Source: Deminuibacter soli
Lineage (GTDB): Bacteria > Bacteroidota > Bacteroidia > Chitinophagales > Chitinophagaceae
Direction of reading: 5' to 3'
DNA: 64,000 bases
NCBI RefSeq assembly: GCF_003412455.1
Contig: NZ_QTJU01000008.1
Span: 124,001-188,000 of the forward strand
Shown: positions 1 to 8,398 of the stretch, piece by piece
Numbering within the stretch: the first letter of the stretch is position 1
How the letters are laid out: every line of letters begins with the position of its first letter
Program-made: the position numbers and the translations under genes
The notes under the pieces: model-generated
The model's input: only the letters and a program-made list of their open reading frames with translations
The model's database searches: none
Told to the model about the DNA's origin: nothing

Positions 1-114
1 GCGCCGATGGAAAAAACGTTCAGTGTACTTGGCCAATCGAGATTTTCATTGCAGGAAGGTGTAAAAATAACAACAGACTGGCTGGTTCCTTTCTGGAATA
101 AAGAAAAAATATAA
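1..114 (+). CDS. C-terminal fragment of a probable NAD-dependent epimerase/dehydratase
   Basis: Only the last 37 codons are in the window, read in frame 1 and ending at TAA 112-114. The tail pattern 'FSLQEGVKITTDWL' followed by a short basic end resembles the C-terminus of extended short-chain sugar epimerases and dehydratases, where a 'leeGl..ti.W' helix closes the protein. It lies 15 nt before the next gene on the same strand, so it is probably the upstream member of the same glycan operon. The fragment is too short for a firm family call, and the substrate cannot be guessed. Confidence 0.4.
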   Translation, partial: APMEKTFSVLGQSRFSLQEGVKITTDWLVPFWNKEKI

Positions 115-129
115 TTCAACACGCAGGCT

Positions 130-897
130 ATGGTAAATGTATTGGGGGTTCCGCTTTATACATCTGATATTCCCACTTTTACGAAGGCAATTATCGATGA
201 CATCCTTCAGGGAAAACCCCGCACAACCAGGCTTGTGAGCGCTACTGGCGCACATGGTATTGTGCTGGCCAACCAGCATCGTGCGTTTATGGAAACCCTG
301 CACCATTTTCATACGAACCTGCCGGATGGTATGCCGGGTGTATGGATTGGCAGGGCGAAAGGGCATAAACAAATGCGGCGGTGTTATGGCCCGGATGTTT
401 TTTTGTCTGTAATTGAAGCTACGGCGCAAACAGGCATCAAACATTTTTTTTGCGGAGGCAAAGAGGGAGTAGCCAATGAATTGAAAAATGTTTGTAATAT
501 AAAACTGAAAAACGATTATATTGTAGGCACTTTTTGTCCTCCTTTCAGGGATATGACCGAGGAGGAACTAATTGATTTAGCTGACCTTATACATTGCTCA
601 CAGGCTGACATTGTATGGATTGGCCTCAGCACCCCCAAACAAGAATATTTTGCCAGAAGGCTGCAAAAATACATCCGTGTTCACGCTGTGTTTACGGTTG
701 GAGCTGCCTTTGATTTCCATACCGGTAATGTAAAACAGGCTCCGGCCTGGATACAGAAAGCGGGAATGGAATGGTTTTTCAGGCTGACAATGGAGCCCAG
801 TCGGCTGTATAAAAGATATTTCACAGTAGTTCCCTTGTTTCTTTATATGAACCTAAAGGAATTATTAGGCATAAAAAGTTCAAAACACTCTTTATAA
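130..897 (+). CDS. WecG/TagA/CpsF family glycosyltransferase (GT26)
   Basis: This 255-residue protein has the usual length of GT26 enzymes, which add the second sugar (for example ManNAc or ManNAcA) to an undecaprenyl-PP-linked primer at the inner face of the membrane. The family landmarks are visible: the N-terminal 'MVNVLGVPLYT' strand, the 'NLPDGMPGVW' segment near residue 65 carrying the catalytic-type Asp, and 'WIGLSTPKQE' near residue 160. The C-terminal basic/hydrophobic tail 'FRLTMEPSRLYKRY' fits peripheral membrane attachment. The stop TAA shares one base with the ATG of the following epimerase gene (TAATG), so translation is probably coupled. The donor sugar is not determinable from sequence. 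Confidence 0.9.
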   Translation: MVNVLGVPLYTSDIPTFTKAIIDDILQGKPRTTRLVSATGAHGIVLANQHRAFMETLHHFHTNLPDGMPGVWIGRAKGHKQMRRCYGPDVFLSVIEATAQTGIKHFFCGGKEGVANELKNVCNIKLKNDYIVGTFCPPFRDMTEEELIDLADLIHCSQADIVWIGLSTPKQEYFARRLQKYIRVHAVFTVGAAFDFHTGNVKQAPAWIQKAGMEWFFRLTMEPSRLYKRYFTVVPLFLYMNLKELLGIKSSKHSL

Positions 898-1880
898 TGA
901 AAACAGCTCTAGTTTGTGGTGCAGGCGGCTTTATTGGAGGGCATCTTGTAAAAAAACTAAAAAGTGAAGGTTTCTGGGTGCGCGGCATTGACCTTAAACC
1001 TAACGAATTTGCAGCCTCGGCCGCAAATGAATTTATTATTGGCGATTTAACTAATCCTGTTGTTGTTGCAGATGTTTTAAACAAACCGTTCGATGAAGTA
1101 TATCAACTGGCAGCAGATATGGGTGGGGCCGGTTATATTTTCACCGGCGAAAATGATGCAAACGTAATGCATAATTCAGCCCTTGTAAACCTGAATATCG
1201 CAGAGCTCTCTGTAAAAGCCGGTGTAAAAAAGCTGTTTTATTCTTCCTCTGCCTGTATATATCCTGCTTACAACCAAAACGACCCCGATAATCCCAACTG
1301 TGCAGAACATTCAGCCTACCCCGCAGCACCAGACAGCGATTATGGCTGGGAAAAATTGTTCAGTGAACGTATGTTCCTGGCCTACAGCCGTAACTACGGA
1401 CTTAATGTACGCATTGCCAGGTTTCATAATATTTTTGGGCCGGAAGGCACCTGGACCGGCGGTAAGGAAAAAGTACCTGCAGCACTCTGCCGCAAAATTG
1501 CCGAAGCTGAGGATCGCGGCCAGATAGAGGTATGGGGCGATGGCAAGCAAACACGCTCGTTTTTGTATATCGACGAATGCCTGGAAGGCGTACGTCGCTT
1601 AATGCAAAGTGATTTTGAAGGTCCCGTAAACATAGGTTCTGAGGAAATGGTATCTGTAAACCAGCTGGCTCATATGATTGCTGCTATTGCCGGCAAAGAA
1701 ATACACATCCACAATATTCCCGGGCCGGAAGGGGTACGCGGAAGACGCTCTGATAACAAGCTGATTTACGAAAAACTGAAATGGGCACCGTCTGTTCCTT
1801 TAAAAGACGGGCTGGCTAAAACCTATGCCTGGATTAATGCACAGGTGAAAGTGAAAGTAGATCAGCCTACTTATATTTAA
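897..1880 (+). CDS. GDP-mannose 3,5-epimerase-like NAD-dependent epimerase
   Basis: The protein has 327 residues. A Rossmann nucleotide motif (GAGGFIGGH) is at residues 8-16, the Tyr-x3-Lys pair at Y149/K153, and 'SSSACIYP' is at 116-123. The whole protein follows the plant GDP-D-mannose 3',5'-epimerase pattern: 'LAADMGGAGYIF', 'ARFHNIFGPEGTW', 'GGKEKVPAALCRK', 'WGDGKQTRSFLYIDE' and 'IPGPEGVRGRRSDN'. C120 and K192 sit where the plant acid/base pair (Cys145/Lys217) is found. The known family reaction converts GDP-D-mannose to GDP-L-galactose, with GDP-L-gulose as a by-product. That this enzyme supplies L-galactose for the local polysaccharide is inference from the neighbouring glycosyltransferase. 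A related NDP-sugar epimerase specificity cannot be excluded. Confidence 0.85.
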   Translation: MKTALVCGAGGFIGGHLVKKLKSEGFWVRGIDLKPNEFAASAANEFIIGDLTNPVVVADVLNKPFDEVYQLAADMGGAGYIFTGENDANVMHNSALVNLNIAELSVKAGVKKLFYSSSACIYPAYNQNDPDNPNCAEHSAYPAAPDSDYGWEKLFSERMFLAYSRNYGLNVRIARFHNIFGPEGTWTGGKEKVPAALCRKIAEAEDRGQIEVWGDGKQTRSFLYIDECLEGVRRLMQSDFEGPVNIGSEEMVSVNQLAHMIAAIAGKEIHIHNIPGPEGVRGRRSDNKLIYEKLKWAPSVPLKDGLAKTYAWINAQVKVKVDQPTYI

Positions 1881-1892
1881 TTTTTACCGGCT

Positions 1893-1920
1893 GCTGCTGC
1901 CAGGCGGCAGCAGCTGTTTT
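1893..1920 (+). terminator. Hairpin with short T run after the epimerase gene
   Basis: A perfect 9-bp stem (GCTGCTGCC 1893-1901 with GGCAGCAGC 1906-1914, loop AGGC) starts 12 nt after the epimerase stop and is followed by TGTTTT. It looks like a weak intrinsic terminator or attenuator separating the first sugar genes from the transferase/export genes at 1948. The T run is short, so read-through is likely. Confidence 0.5.
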
Positions 1921-1947
1921 GGCTACCGTTGTATTACACTTATTTCA

Positions 1948-3348
1948 ATGGCTAAAGCATACAATAGATATGCAACTTTAAGATACCTGATCGATATTCC
2001 CTTATTGCTGATAGCCTACTGGGGGGCCCTTGCTATTGGCAACAGGCAATTGCTGCCCAATAGCGTGAGTTATTACCTTTTTTCGCTGATAATTCTGGGA
2101 GCCTGGTTTATGTCCGGTATATTTTCGAAGGTTTATACAGACAAACGCTCAGATAAATTTTCAGAACAGATTGTATATATTTTTTATAACCTGTTCCTGT
2201 TTGGCCTGTTTCTTAGCTCTGCATCCTATTTTCTAAAAAACTATGTACAGTTTTCTATTTATTTCTTCCCGCTGCTGATGGGTAATGTATTTGTATTGCT
2301 TACACTGGCCAAATACATTATCCGTAAATACATTCACGTAGGTATTTACAAAGGAAAACTGTTCGACAACATACTGGTAGTAGGCGCCACTGCTGCGGCC
2401 TACGATTTCTACGAGACCATTAATAAATATTATTATTACGGGTATAAGTGTGTGGGCTTTTTAGACAATAGCACGTTTAAACTCAATGGCGCCCCTTACC
2501 TGGGCAATATTGAAAACCTTGGTAATGTTCTAAAGCAGCGCCCCATTGATGAGGTAATTATTGCTTTGCCCAGCGCCCAACATCAGCAAATACACTATTG
2601 TATGGAAGTATGTGATTCTAATGCTACCAAGGCCCGTATTATTCCTGATTTAAGCCAGTATACTTCTGCTTCAACGCAGGTGAACAATATCGGCCTGCTG
2701 CCGGTAATCAACGTGCGTCCGCTGCCACTGGATAAGCTTGAAAACAAACTGCTGAAACGCAGCTTTGACATATTTTTTTCACTTTGCTTTTTTGCCGCAA
2801 TAGGCATCTGGCTGCTGCCGCTGATAGCCTTGCTTATCAGGCTCACCTCGAAAGGCCCCAGCCTTTTTAAACAGGAACGGTGGGGGTTGAACAATAAACG
2901 CATTGTTTGTTACAAGTTCAGAACTATGGTGGCTGCCAGTACAGATACAGATGCCAGCGGTGCTTACCTGCAGGCCACCAAAGACGATCCGCGCGTTACC
3001 AAACTGGGACGTTATCTTCGCAAAACCAATCTCGACGAGCTGCCGCAGTTCTGGAACGTGTTAATGGGCAGCATGTCGGTAGTTGGGCCAAGACCGCACC
3101 CTACTCCATTGAATCTTGAATCTATTCATGTAGTGGAAAATTACATGATGCGTCATATGGTAAAACCTGGTATTTCAGGCTGGGCACAGGTAAATGGCTG
3201 CCGGGGCGAAACAAAGCAATCCGGTTCAATGCAACGCAGGGTGAATTTCGATCTGTATTATATTCACCGGTGGACTTTTGGACTGGATATGCAGATTATT
3301 CTTCAAACCGTTATTAATATCATAAGAGGAGATCAAAATGCCTATTAG
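1948..3348 (+). CDS. Exopolysaccharide polyprenyl glycosylphosphotransferase (WcaJ/WbaP type), copy 1
   Basis: The enzyme is predicted to start repeat-unit synthesis by moving a hexose-1-phosphate from an NDP-sugar to undecaprenyl phosphate in the inner membrane. It has 466 residues. About four hydrophobic segments fill residues 10-125, a Rossmann-like CoA-binding-fold region follows (about 135-250, 'NILVVGATAAAYDF'), and then the bacterial sugar transferase domain (about 268-466). That last domain starts with the re-entrant helix 'KLLKRSFDIFF' and contains 'LFKQERWG', 'CYKFRTM', 'LDELPQFWNVL', 'SVVGPRPH' and 'VKPGISGWAQV', all family hallmarks. Its 3' end overlaps the next gene by 11 nt. A paralogue lies at 47201-48646. 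The sugar is probably glucose or galactose, but this is not provable here. Confidence 0.93.
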   Translation: MAKAYNRYATLRYLIDIPLLLIAYWGALAIGNRQLLPNSVSYYLFSLIILGAWFMSGIFSKVYTDKRSDKFSEQIVYIFYNLFLFGLFLSSASYFLKNYVQFSIYFFPLLMGNVFVLLTLAKYIIRKYIHVGIYKGKLFDNILVVGATAAAYDFYETINKYYYYGYKCVGFLDNSTFKLNGAPYLGNIENLGNVLKQRPIDEVIIALPSAQHQQIHYCMEVCDSNATKARIIPDLSQYTSASTQVNNIGLLPVINVRPLPLDKLENKLLKRSFDIFFSLCFFAAIGIWLLPLIALLIRLTSKGPSLFKQERWGLNNKRIVCYKFRTMVAASTDTDASGAYLQATKDDPRVTKLGRYLRKTNLDELPQFWNVLMGSMSVVGPRPHPTPLNLESIHVVENYMMRHMVKPGISGWAQVNGCRGETKQSGSMQRRVNFDLYYIHRWTFGLDMQIILQTVINIIRGDQNAY

Positions 3349-4999
3349 AAAGTACCCTTTGTTTACCATATGTATTGCCTGCTTATGCCTGTTTCTGTTA
3401 CCTGCGGCTGGTGTAAAAGCCCAGCCTGTATGGGAAAACTACCGCAACGAAATTTACAATTATCTCTACCGCATGGCACAGAAGGGCCTGATACATTTTG
3501 ATGACATTATCAGGCCTGTTACCCGTGAAAAAATAGGCAACAACCTGCAACAATTGCTGCAACAGGAAGCCTCCTTATCACCGGTAGAAAGAAAAGAACT
3601 GCATTATTACCTGAAAGAATATTCCAACCCGGCCGATACCCTTGTAACAGGCGGCAAGGAAGTTCACCTGTTTCAAAACGATAGCTATGGCCGCTGGCGG
3701 GCCTTTAGCGCCAACAATAAAGATGTGGCAATTTATGCCGACCCTATTGCAGGCGGTGCCATAACGGCAGGAAACGGGGAAAGCTATACAGAAAGAAGTA
3801 TAGGCTTGCAATTCTGGGGCAAAATCGGGAAACACGTTGGTTTTCAGTTCTATGGGCGCGATGTAACCCAGAGCGGCAGCGGCAGGCAAACGCTTCAGCA
3901 TGCTTATTCGCCCAGCCCGGGTTATGTATTGCAGTCAGATTCTATCAACCGCCACAACTATTCTGATATCAGGGGAAGCATTACATATCAATGGCGCAAT
4001 GGCAGCATCAGCGCCGGGCAGGATTACCTGCTTTGGGGCTACGGTATCAACAGCCGGCTGGTATTATCTGATAAATCGCCTGCCTACCCGTACCTACGCC
4101 TCGATTACCAGCCATTTAAATGGCTTAGCTTTAATTATACGCATGCCTGGCTTAACTCTGACCTGCTAGATTCCGGTCGCACATACAGCTACGGCAACAC
4201 AGCTTACGGCGGTAAAAGAAATATCTATATCAGTAAATTCATGGCACAGCACAGCTTTACTGTGCACCCTGTTTCCGGGCTGGACTTTAGTTTGGGGGAA
4301 TCGATCGTTTACAGTGACAGACTTGATATCGGTTACCTGTTTCCGCTAATGTTTTTCAAGGTTTACGACAATGCCAACAGCAACAACGATTTGCTGGCAG
4401 GCGCCAACGGGCAGTTTTTCTTCCTGGCCAGTGCGCGTAACCTTATACCTAAAACACACTTATACAGTACCCTGTTAATAGATGAAATAAAAATCGCCGA
4501 CGTATTTGATAAAAACAAAAGCCGCAATCAACTGGGATATAATGTTGGCGCTTCTGTTACAGATTGCTTTATTCCTTATCTTACACTAAACGCCGAGTAT
4601 ACCCGCATTAACCCGTTTGTTTACCGCAACCTCAATCCGGCGCAGAATTACACCAATCATTCGCTTAGCCTGGGAGACTGGCTTGGCAGCAATAGTGATC
4701 GTTTTATTATTGGCGCTTCGTACACCCCCTTCGCCAAAGTAAAATGCCTCGTTCAATTTCAGGCAACCCGCAAGGGCGGACCGGGTACCATTGACCAGCA
4801 ATACTTTGCTGAACCCCAACCCCCGTTTTTGTTTGACAGGCAGTTTAGTACCAAAGAGTGGCTTTTTCAATGTTCATACCAATGGATTCACAATCTTTAC
4901 CTGCAAGGCTACCTGAACCTGTATAATGAAAACAACCAGGTAACCGGGCTTCGTACCAAACAGCAGATTTTACACCTTGGCATTCAATATGGCTTATAA
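3338..4999 (+). CDS. Capsule assembly Wzi-family outer-membrane protein, copy 1
   Basis: The protein has 553 residues with a clear signal peptide (about 1-28, ending 'AAGVKAQ'). An N-terminal helical section ('YRNEIYNYLYRMAQKGLI') comes first, then alternating aromatic beta-strands typical of an outer-membrane barrel. 'ISAGQDYLLWGYG' matches the conserved Wzi core, where other copies have the related 'STENMWWGPG' motif. Wzi proteins in enteric bacteria help attach or organise capsule at the cell surface; the same role here is inferred. The start overlaps the end of the transferase gene by 11 nt, and the next gene starts 25 nt downstream, so it is inside the export operon. Two diverged homologues lie convergently at 8384-11673. 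Confidence 0.85.
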   Translation: MPIRKYPLFTICIACLCLFLLPAAGVKAQPVWENYRNEIYNYLYRMAQKGLIHFDDIIRPVTREKIGNNLQQLLQQEASLSPVERKELHYYLKEYSNPADTLVTGGKEVHLFQNDSYGRWRAFSANNKDVAIYADPIAGGAITAGNGESYTERSIGLQFWGKIGKHVGFQFYGRDVTQSGSGRQTLQHAYSPSPGYVLQSDSINRHNYSDIRGSITYQWRNGSISAGQDYLLWGYGINSRLVLSDKSPAYPYLRLDYQPFKWLSFNYTHAWLNSDLLDSGRTYSYGNTAYGGKRNIYISKFMAQHSFTVHPVSGLDFSLGESIVYSDRLDIGYLFPLMFFKVYDNANSNNDLLAGANGQFFFLASARNLIPKTHLYSTLLIDEIKIADVFDKNKSRNQLGYNVGASVTDCFIPYLTLNAEYTRINPFVYRNLNPAQNYTNHSLSLGDWLGSNSDRFIIGASYTPFAKVKCLVQFQATRKGGPGTIDQQYFAEPQPPFLFDRQFSTKEWLFQCSYQWIHNLYLQGYLNLYNENNQVTGLRTKQQILHLGIQYGL

Positions 5000-5024
5000 T
5001 TTTTTATTCAGAGATCAGAAACAC

Positions 5025-7307
5025 ATGAAGCTATCACATTCAGCGAATGTCTTCGGCGCAGTGGCGCTGATTATATTACTATCGTTTATTTCACTGAGCA
5101 GCGGGGCACAGGCTATTCCGCAGGCAGGCAAGAACAATACACAGGATCAGCAGCTTATTCAACTATACCAGCAGGCCCGGAAATCGGGCATGTCAGACGC
5201 TGATATCAACAGCATGCTGCAGCAGCGGGGCATGAGCGCCAACGATATTGGTAATTTCAGGAAAAGAATGCAGGGTTCATCTGGCAATAAGCCGGATAGC
5301 ATGCCGGCAGTTGTACGGGATACTGTTTGGCTGAAAGAAGCACCCGAACCTCCCAAAAAGCTTAACTTTTATGGTTACGACTTTTTCAATACACCCAACC
5401 GTTCTTTTGCGCCGAATGTACAAATGGCCACACCGGCCGGTTATGTACTTGGCCCGGGTGATGAATTGCTGATTGCCGTTACCGGTTTAAACGAAAACGA
5501 CCTTTCGGCTAAAGTAACGCCAGAAGGTAATGTAAAACTGCCTTATGCCGGCGTTATTGCGGTATCTGGCTTAACTATTGAACAGGCCCAGCAGCGTATA
5601 CGCAGTAAGCTATTGCCCGCTTATCCGGCACTGGCATCCGGTAAAACACAGCTGCTGGTAACGCTCGGGCAGCTTAAAACCATTCATGTTTCTATTGTAG
5701 GCGAGGCTGAACGCCAGGGCACTTACACAGTTTCATCTGCAGCCGGCTTTTTTAATGTATTGTATCTTTCAGGCGGCCCGTCGGCCAACGGCTCCCTGAG
5801 GCGCATTGAACTCATCCGCAACAACAAACCGGTAGCAACAGTTGATTTCTACAATTTCCTGCAAAAAGGCATTTTTGAAAACAATCTGCGGCTTGAAGAC
5901 CAGGATATTATCCGCTTTCCTGTTTACCAGAAAAGGATAACTATCTCAGGCGAAATAAAACGCCCGGCTGTTTACGAACTGCTGGATAAAGAAACCCTGG
6001 GCGATGCATTGACCATGGCAGGCGGATTTGCTGATAATGCTTACCGCGAGCGCCTGAGTATAATAGAAAACGGCACGCAGGAAAAAAGGGCGAGAAGTGT
6101 TGCTGCAACAGATTTTAATTATTTTCTGCCACGCAATGCCGATTCTGTTTTTATTGACAGGATAGCAGGCCGTTTTGAAAACCGCATTATACTTTCCGGC
6201 GCAGTGAAACACCCCGGCACCTACGAGCTAACTGAAGGCATGACACTGCAGCAATTATTGCAGCAAGCCAATGGGCTACTGGAAACTGCCTTTTTAAACA
6301 GGGGATATATCAAACGCAGAAAACCGGAGGGAGAAAGGGAAATGTTTTCTTTTAACCCTGAAATGGTATTAAACGGCAGGCAGGCACCTATTGCCCTGGT
6401 AAAAGAAGATTCGGTTTACATATTCGATAAAGATGACATCACCGCCAGCCCGTCGGTAGCTATCGGCGGAGCTGTTCGCAGTCCCGGCACATTTACCTAC
6501 AGGCAGGGCATGCGTCTCGAAGACCTGGTTATTATGGCTGGTGGCTTTACCATTAGTGCTGCTAACCAGCGCATAGAAATAAACAGGCTTGAAAAAAACA
6601 CGTCAGATACACTTGCCAACCAGCTGATACACCTGGTTACCCTGCAGGTTGATTCTGCATTGACCAGCAATGACAGCCGTTATGTGCTGCAGCCTATGGA
6701 CTATATTTTTGTGCCGCAACTGCTGAACTACCGTGTGCTTGGCAATATAAAAGTAACCGGAGAGGTGTTATACCCCGGCGAATACACACTTGAAAAACGC
6801 AACGAAGCCGTGCAGGATATAATTGAACGTGCCGGTGGAGTTAGCCCCTTTGGCGCGTTTAAAAACCTGCAGGTATACCGCAACCACCTGCGTGTTGGAA
6901 CAGATATTTTTTCCTCGCCCGATAATCATGAACCATTTTTGCTGCAACCCGGCGACAGCCTGTATGTGCCACGTAACGAATCTTTTGTTGAAGTGGATGG
7001 CCAGGTGTTTAACCAACAGATCGTTAGTTATAGTTCAAGTCACTTTATGGATTACATCTCAGCTGCAGGGGGCGTTACCGATAATGGCAAACTTAAAAAG
7101 GCCTATATTCAGTACAGTAATGGCATCAACAGAAAAATAAAACACTTCCTGTTTTTCAGAAGATATCCCAAAGTATTGCCAGGCAGTAAAATTGTGGTTC
7201 CGGAAAAATCATTGTACCCTAACGGCCTGTTTACTGCAACATCCATTGCAGCTTATACAAGTATTTTCACCGCCCTGATCGCGCTCATCAGCGTATTAAA
7301 AAACTAA
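5025..7307 (+). CDS. Wza-like polysaccharide export protein with SLBB domains, copy 1
   Basis: ATG 5025 was chosen because it begins a good signal peptide (MKLSHSANVFGAVALI...); an in-frame ATG at 4977 would add 16 residues in front of it and overlap the Wzi gene. The mature 760-residue protein starts with a short helical domain ('QQARKSGMSDADI', 'LQQRGMS'). The polysaccharide-export domain follows at about residues 135-215 ('VLGPGDELLIAV', 'VTPEGNVKLPYAG'), then several SLBB repeats containing the recurrent 'GEV..PG.Y.L' and 'AGG' signatures. The C-terminus has a hydrophobic helix ('ATSIAAYTSIFTALIALISVL'), as expected for the outer-membrane end of a Wza-type channel. Wzz is 3 nt downstream. 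Paralogues are at 26998 and 35064. Confidence 0.92.
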   Translation: MKLSHSANVFGAVALIILLSFISLSSGAQAIPQAGKNNTQDQQLIQLYQQARKSGMSDADINSMLQQRGMSANDIGNFRKRMQGSSGNKPDSMPAVVRDTVWLKEAPEPPKKLNFYGYDFFNTPNRSFAPNVQMATPAGYVLGPGDELLIAVTGLNENDLSAKVTPEGNVKLPYAGVIAVSGLTIEQAQQRIRSKLLPAYPALASGKTQLLVTLGQLKTIHVSIVGEAERQGTYTVSSAAGFFNVLYLSGGPSANGSLRRIELIRNNKPVATVDFYNFLQKGIFENNLRLEDQDIIRFPVYQKRITISGEIKRPAVYELLDKETLGDALTMAGGFADNAYRERLSIIENGTQEKRARSVAATDFNYFLPRNADSVFIDRIAGRFENRIILSGAVKHPGTYELTEGMTLQQLLQQANGLLETAFLNRGYIKRRKPEGEREMFSFNPEMVLNGRQAPIALVKEDSVYIFDKDDITASPSVAIGGAVRSPGTFTYRQGMRLEDLVIMAGGFTISAANQRIEINRLEKNTSDTLANQLIHLVTLQVDSALTSNDSRYVLQPMDYIFVPQLLNYRVLGNIKVTGEVLYPGEYTLEKRNEAVQDIIERAGGVSPFGAFKNLQVYRNHLRVGTDIFSSPDNHEPFLLQPGDSLYVPRNESFVEVDGQVFNQQIVSYSSSHFMDYISAAGGVTDNGKLKKAYIQYSNGINRKIKHFLFFRRYPKVLPGSKIVVPEKSLYPNGLFTATSIAAYTSIFTALIALISVLKN

Positions 7308-7310
7308 TGC

Positions 7311-8387
7311 ATGCAGCAGACTACCGGAAACGATATGAATTTTGAAGACAGGGAATTTTCTCTTGCTCAAACCTGGCATCAATGGACGAATGCAGGCATG
7401 CAGGTGTTGCATCACTGGAAAAAATTGCTGGCAGCAGCAGCAGTGGGTGCTTTATTGGGTGGGATATATGCAGCCATTAAGCCGGTTACTTATACGGCAA
7501 GTATGAGCTTTGTAATGGAAGATACTAAAACAGCCGGAGGTTCACTAATGTCAGCCTTGTCTGGCCTGGGAATCGATATGGGTGGCTTGTCTGGCGGCAG
7601 CGGCATGCTGGCTGGTGATAATATACAGGCGCTGGTGAAAAGCCCTTCTTTTGTTCGCCGCACACTGCTCACGCCTTATAACGACACCGGCAACTATTCC
7701 CTTGCCGATAAATATGCAGAGATATATCAATTGAAAGAGAAATGGCTGCATCACAAAAAGGTACAGCAGCTGGTTCAATTCCCGGTTAATAGTCATTTTA
7801 CACGCCTGCAGGACAGCCTGATGCAACGAATTATTAAAAGCATTGTGGAGGGTAGTTTGGCAATCAACAAGCCGGATAAGAAGCTGAACATTTTTCAGCT
7901 GGATGTGAGCATGCGTGAAGAGAAATTAAGCCAGCTTTTTTGCGAGCGGCTGTTGAGTGGAACTATTAATTTTTATATAGATACCAAAACGCACAGGCTG
8001 AAAGTGAATGTAGACAGGCTGCAGCAGCGGGCAGACAGTATAAGTACGCTGCTGAACCATAAAACGCTGTCTTCATCGCAAAGTGATATAATGCTGCTGG
8101 ATGCGAACCCTGCATATGCAGGCCCTGTAGCGTCTGCGGAAATAACTTCGAGGGAAAAATTGCTGCTCACCACTATTTATGCGGAAGTGGTAAAAAACCT
8201 GGAACTGAGTAAAACTGCCCTGGCCCAGGAAACGCCCGTAGTACAGATTATTGATAATCCCGACCTGCCGCTGAAGCGCAATGAAAGCAAATGGTACGTT
8301 ACCGGTTTCGCCGGTGCTGCTTTATGTACTTTGGCTATAGCATTGCTACTATTGTTTCAGACGAGCAAACGCCTTCCGGATTCTTAA
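7311..8387 (+). CDS. Wzz/chain-length determinant family protein, copy 1
   Basis: The 358-residue protein has two membrane helices flanking a periplasmic domain: one at about 40-58 ('LLAAAAVGALLGGIYAAI') and one at about 327-347 ('GFAGAALCTLAIALLLLF'). The 'SALSGLGIDMGGLSGG' loop after the first helix is also found in the second Wzz (25844-26905). No cytoplasmic Walker kinase domain follows, so this is a kinase-less polysaccharide co-polymerase that should set chain length together with the adjacent Wza. It starts 3 nt after wza. Its last 4 bases overlap the end of the convergent Wzi gene, and the shared end contains a 9-bp inverted repeat. A start at the in-frame ATG 7335 is possible. Confidence 0.88.
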   Translation: MQQTTGNDMNFEDREFSLAQTWHQWTNAGMQVLHHWKKLLAAAAVGALLGGIYAAIKPVTYTASMSFVMEDTKTAGGSLMSALSGLGIDMGGLSGGSGMLAGDNIQALVKSPSFVRRTLLTPYNDTGNYSLADKYAEIYQLKEKWLHHKKVQQLVQFPVNSHFTRLQDSLMQRIIKSIVEGSLAINKPDKKLNIFQLDVSMREEKLSQLFCERLLSGTINFYIDTKTHRLKVNVDRLQQRADSISTLLNHKTLSSSQSDIMLLDANPAYAGPVASAEITSREKLLLTTIYAEVVKNLELSKTALAQETPVVQIIDNPDLPLKRNESKWYVTGFAGAALCTLAIALLLLFQTSKRLPDS

Positions 8388-8398
8388 AACCGGAAGGC
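8371..8398. terminator. Inverted repeat shared by two convergent gene ends
   Basis: GCCTTCCGG (8371-8379) and CCGGAAGGC (8390-8398) form a perfect 9-bp stem around a 10-nt AT-rich loop that contains both stop codons. It lies across the 4-nt overlap between the wzz and wzi coding ends. There is no long T run on either side, so it may act as a two-way transcript end or simply as a 3'-end stabiliser. Confidence 0.45.
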
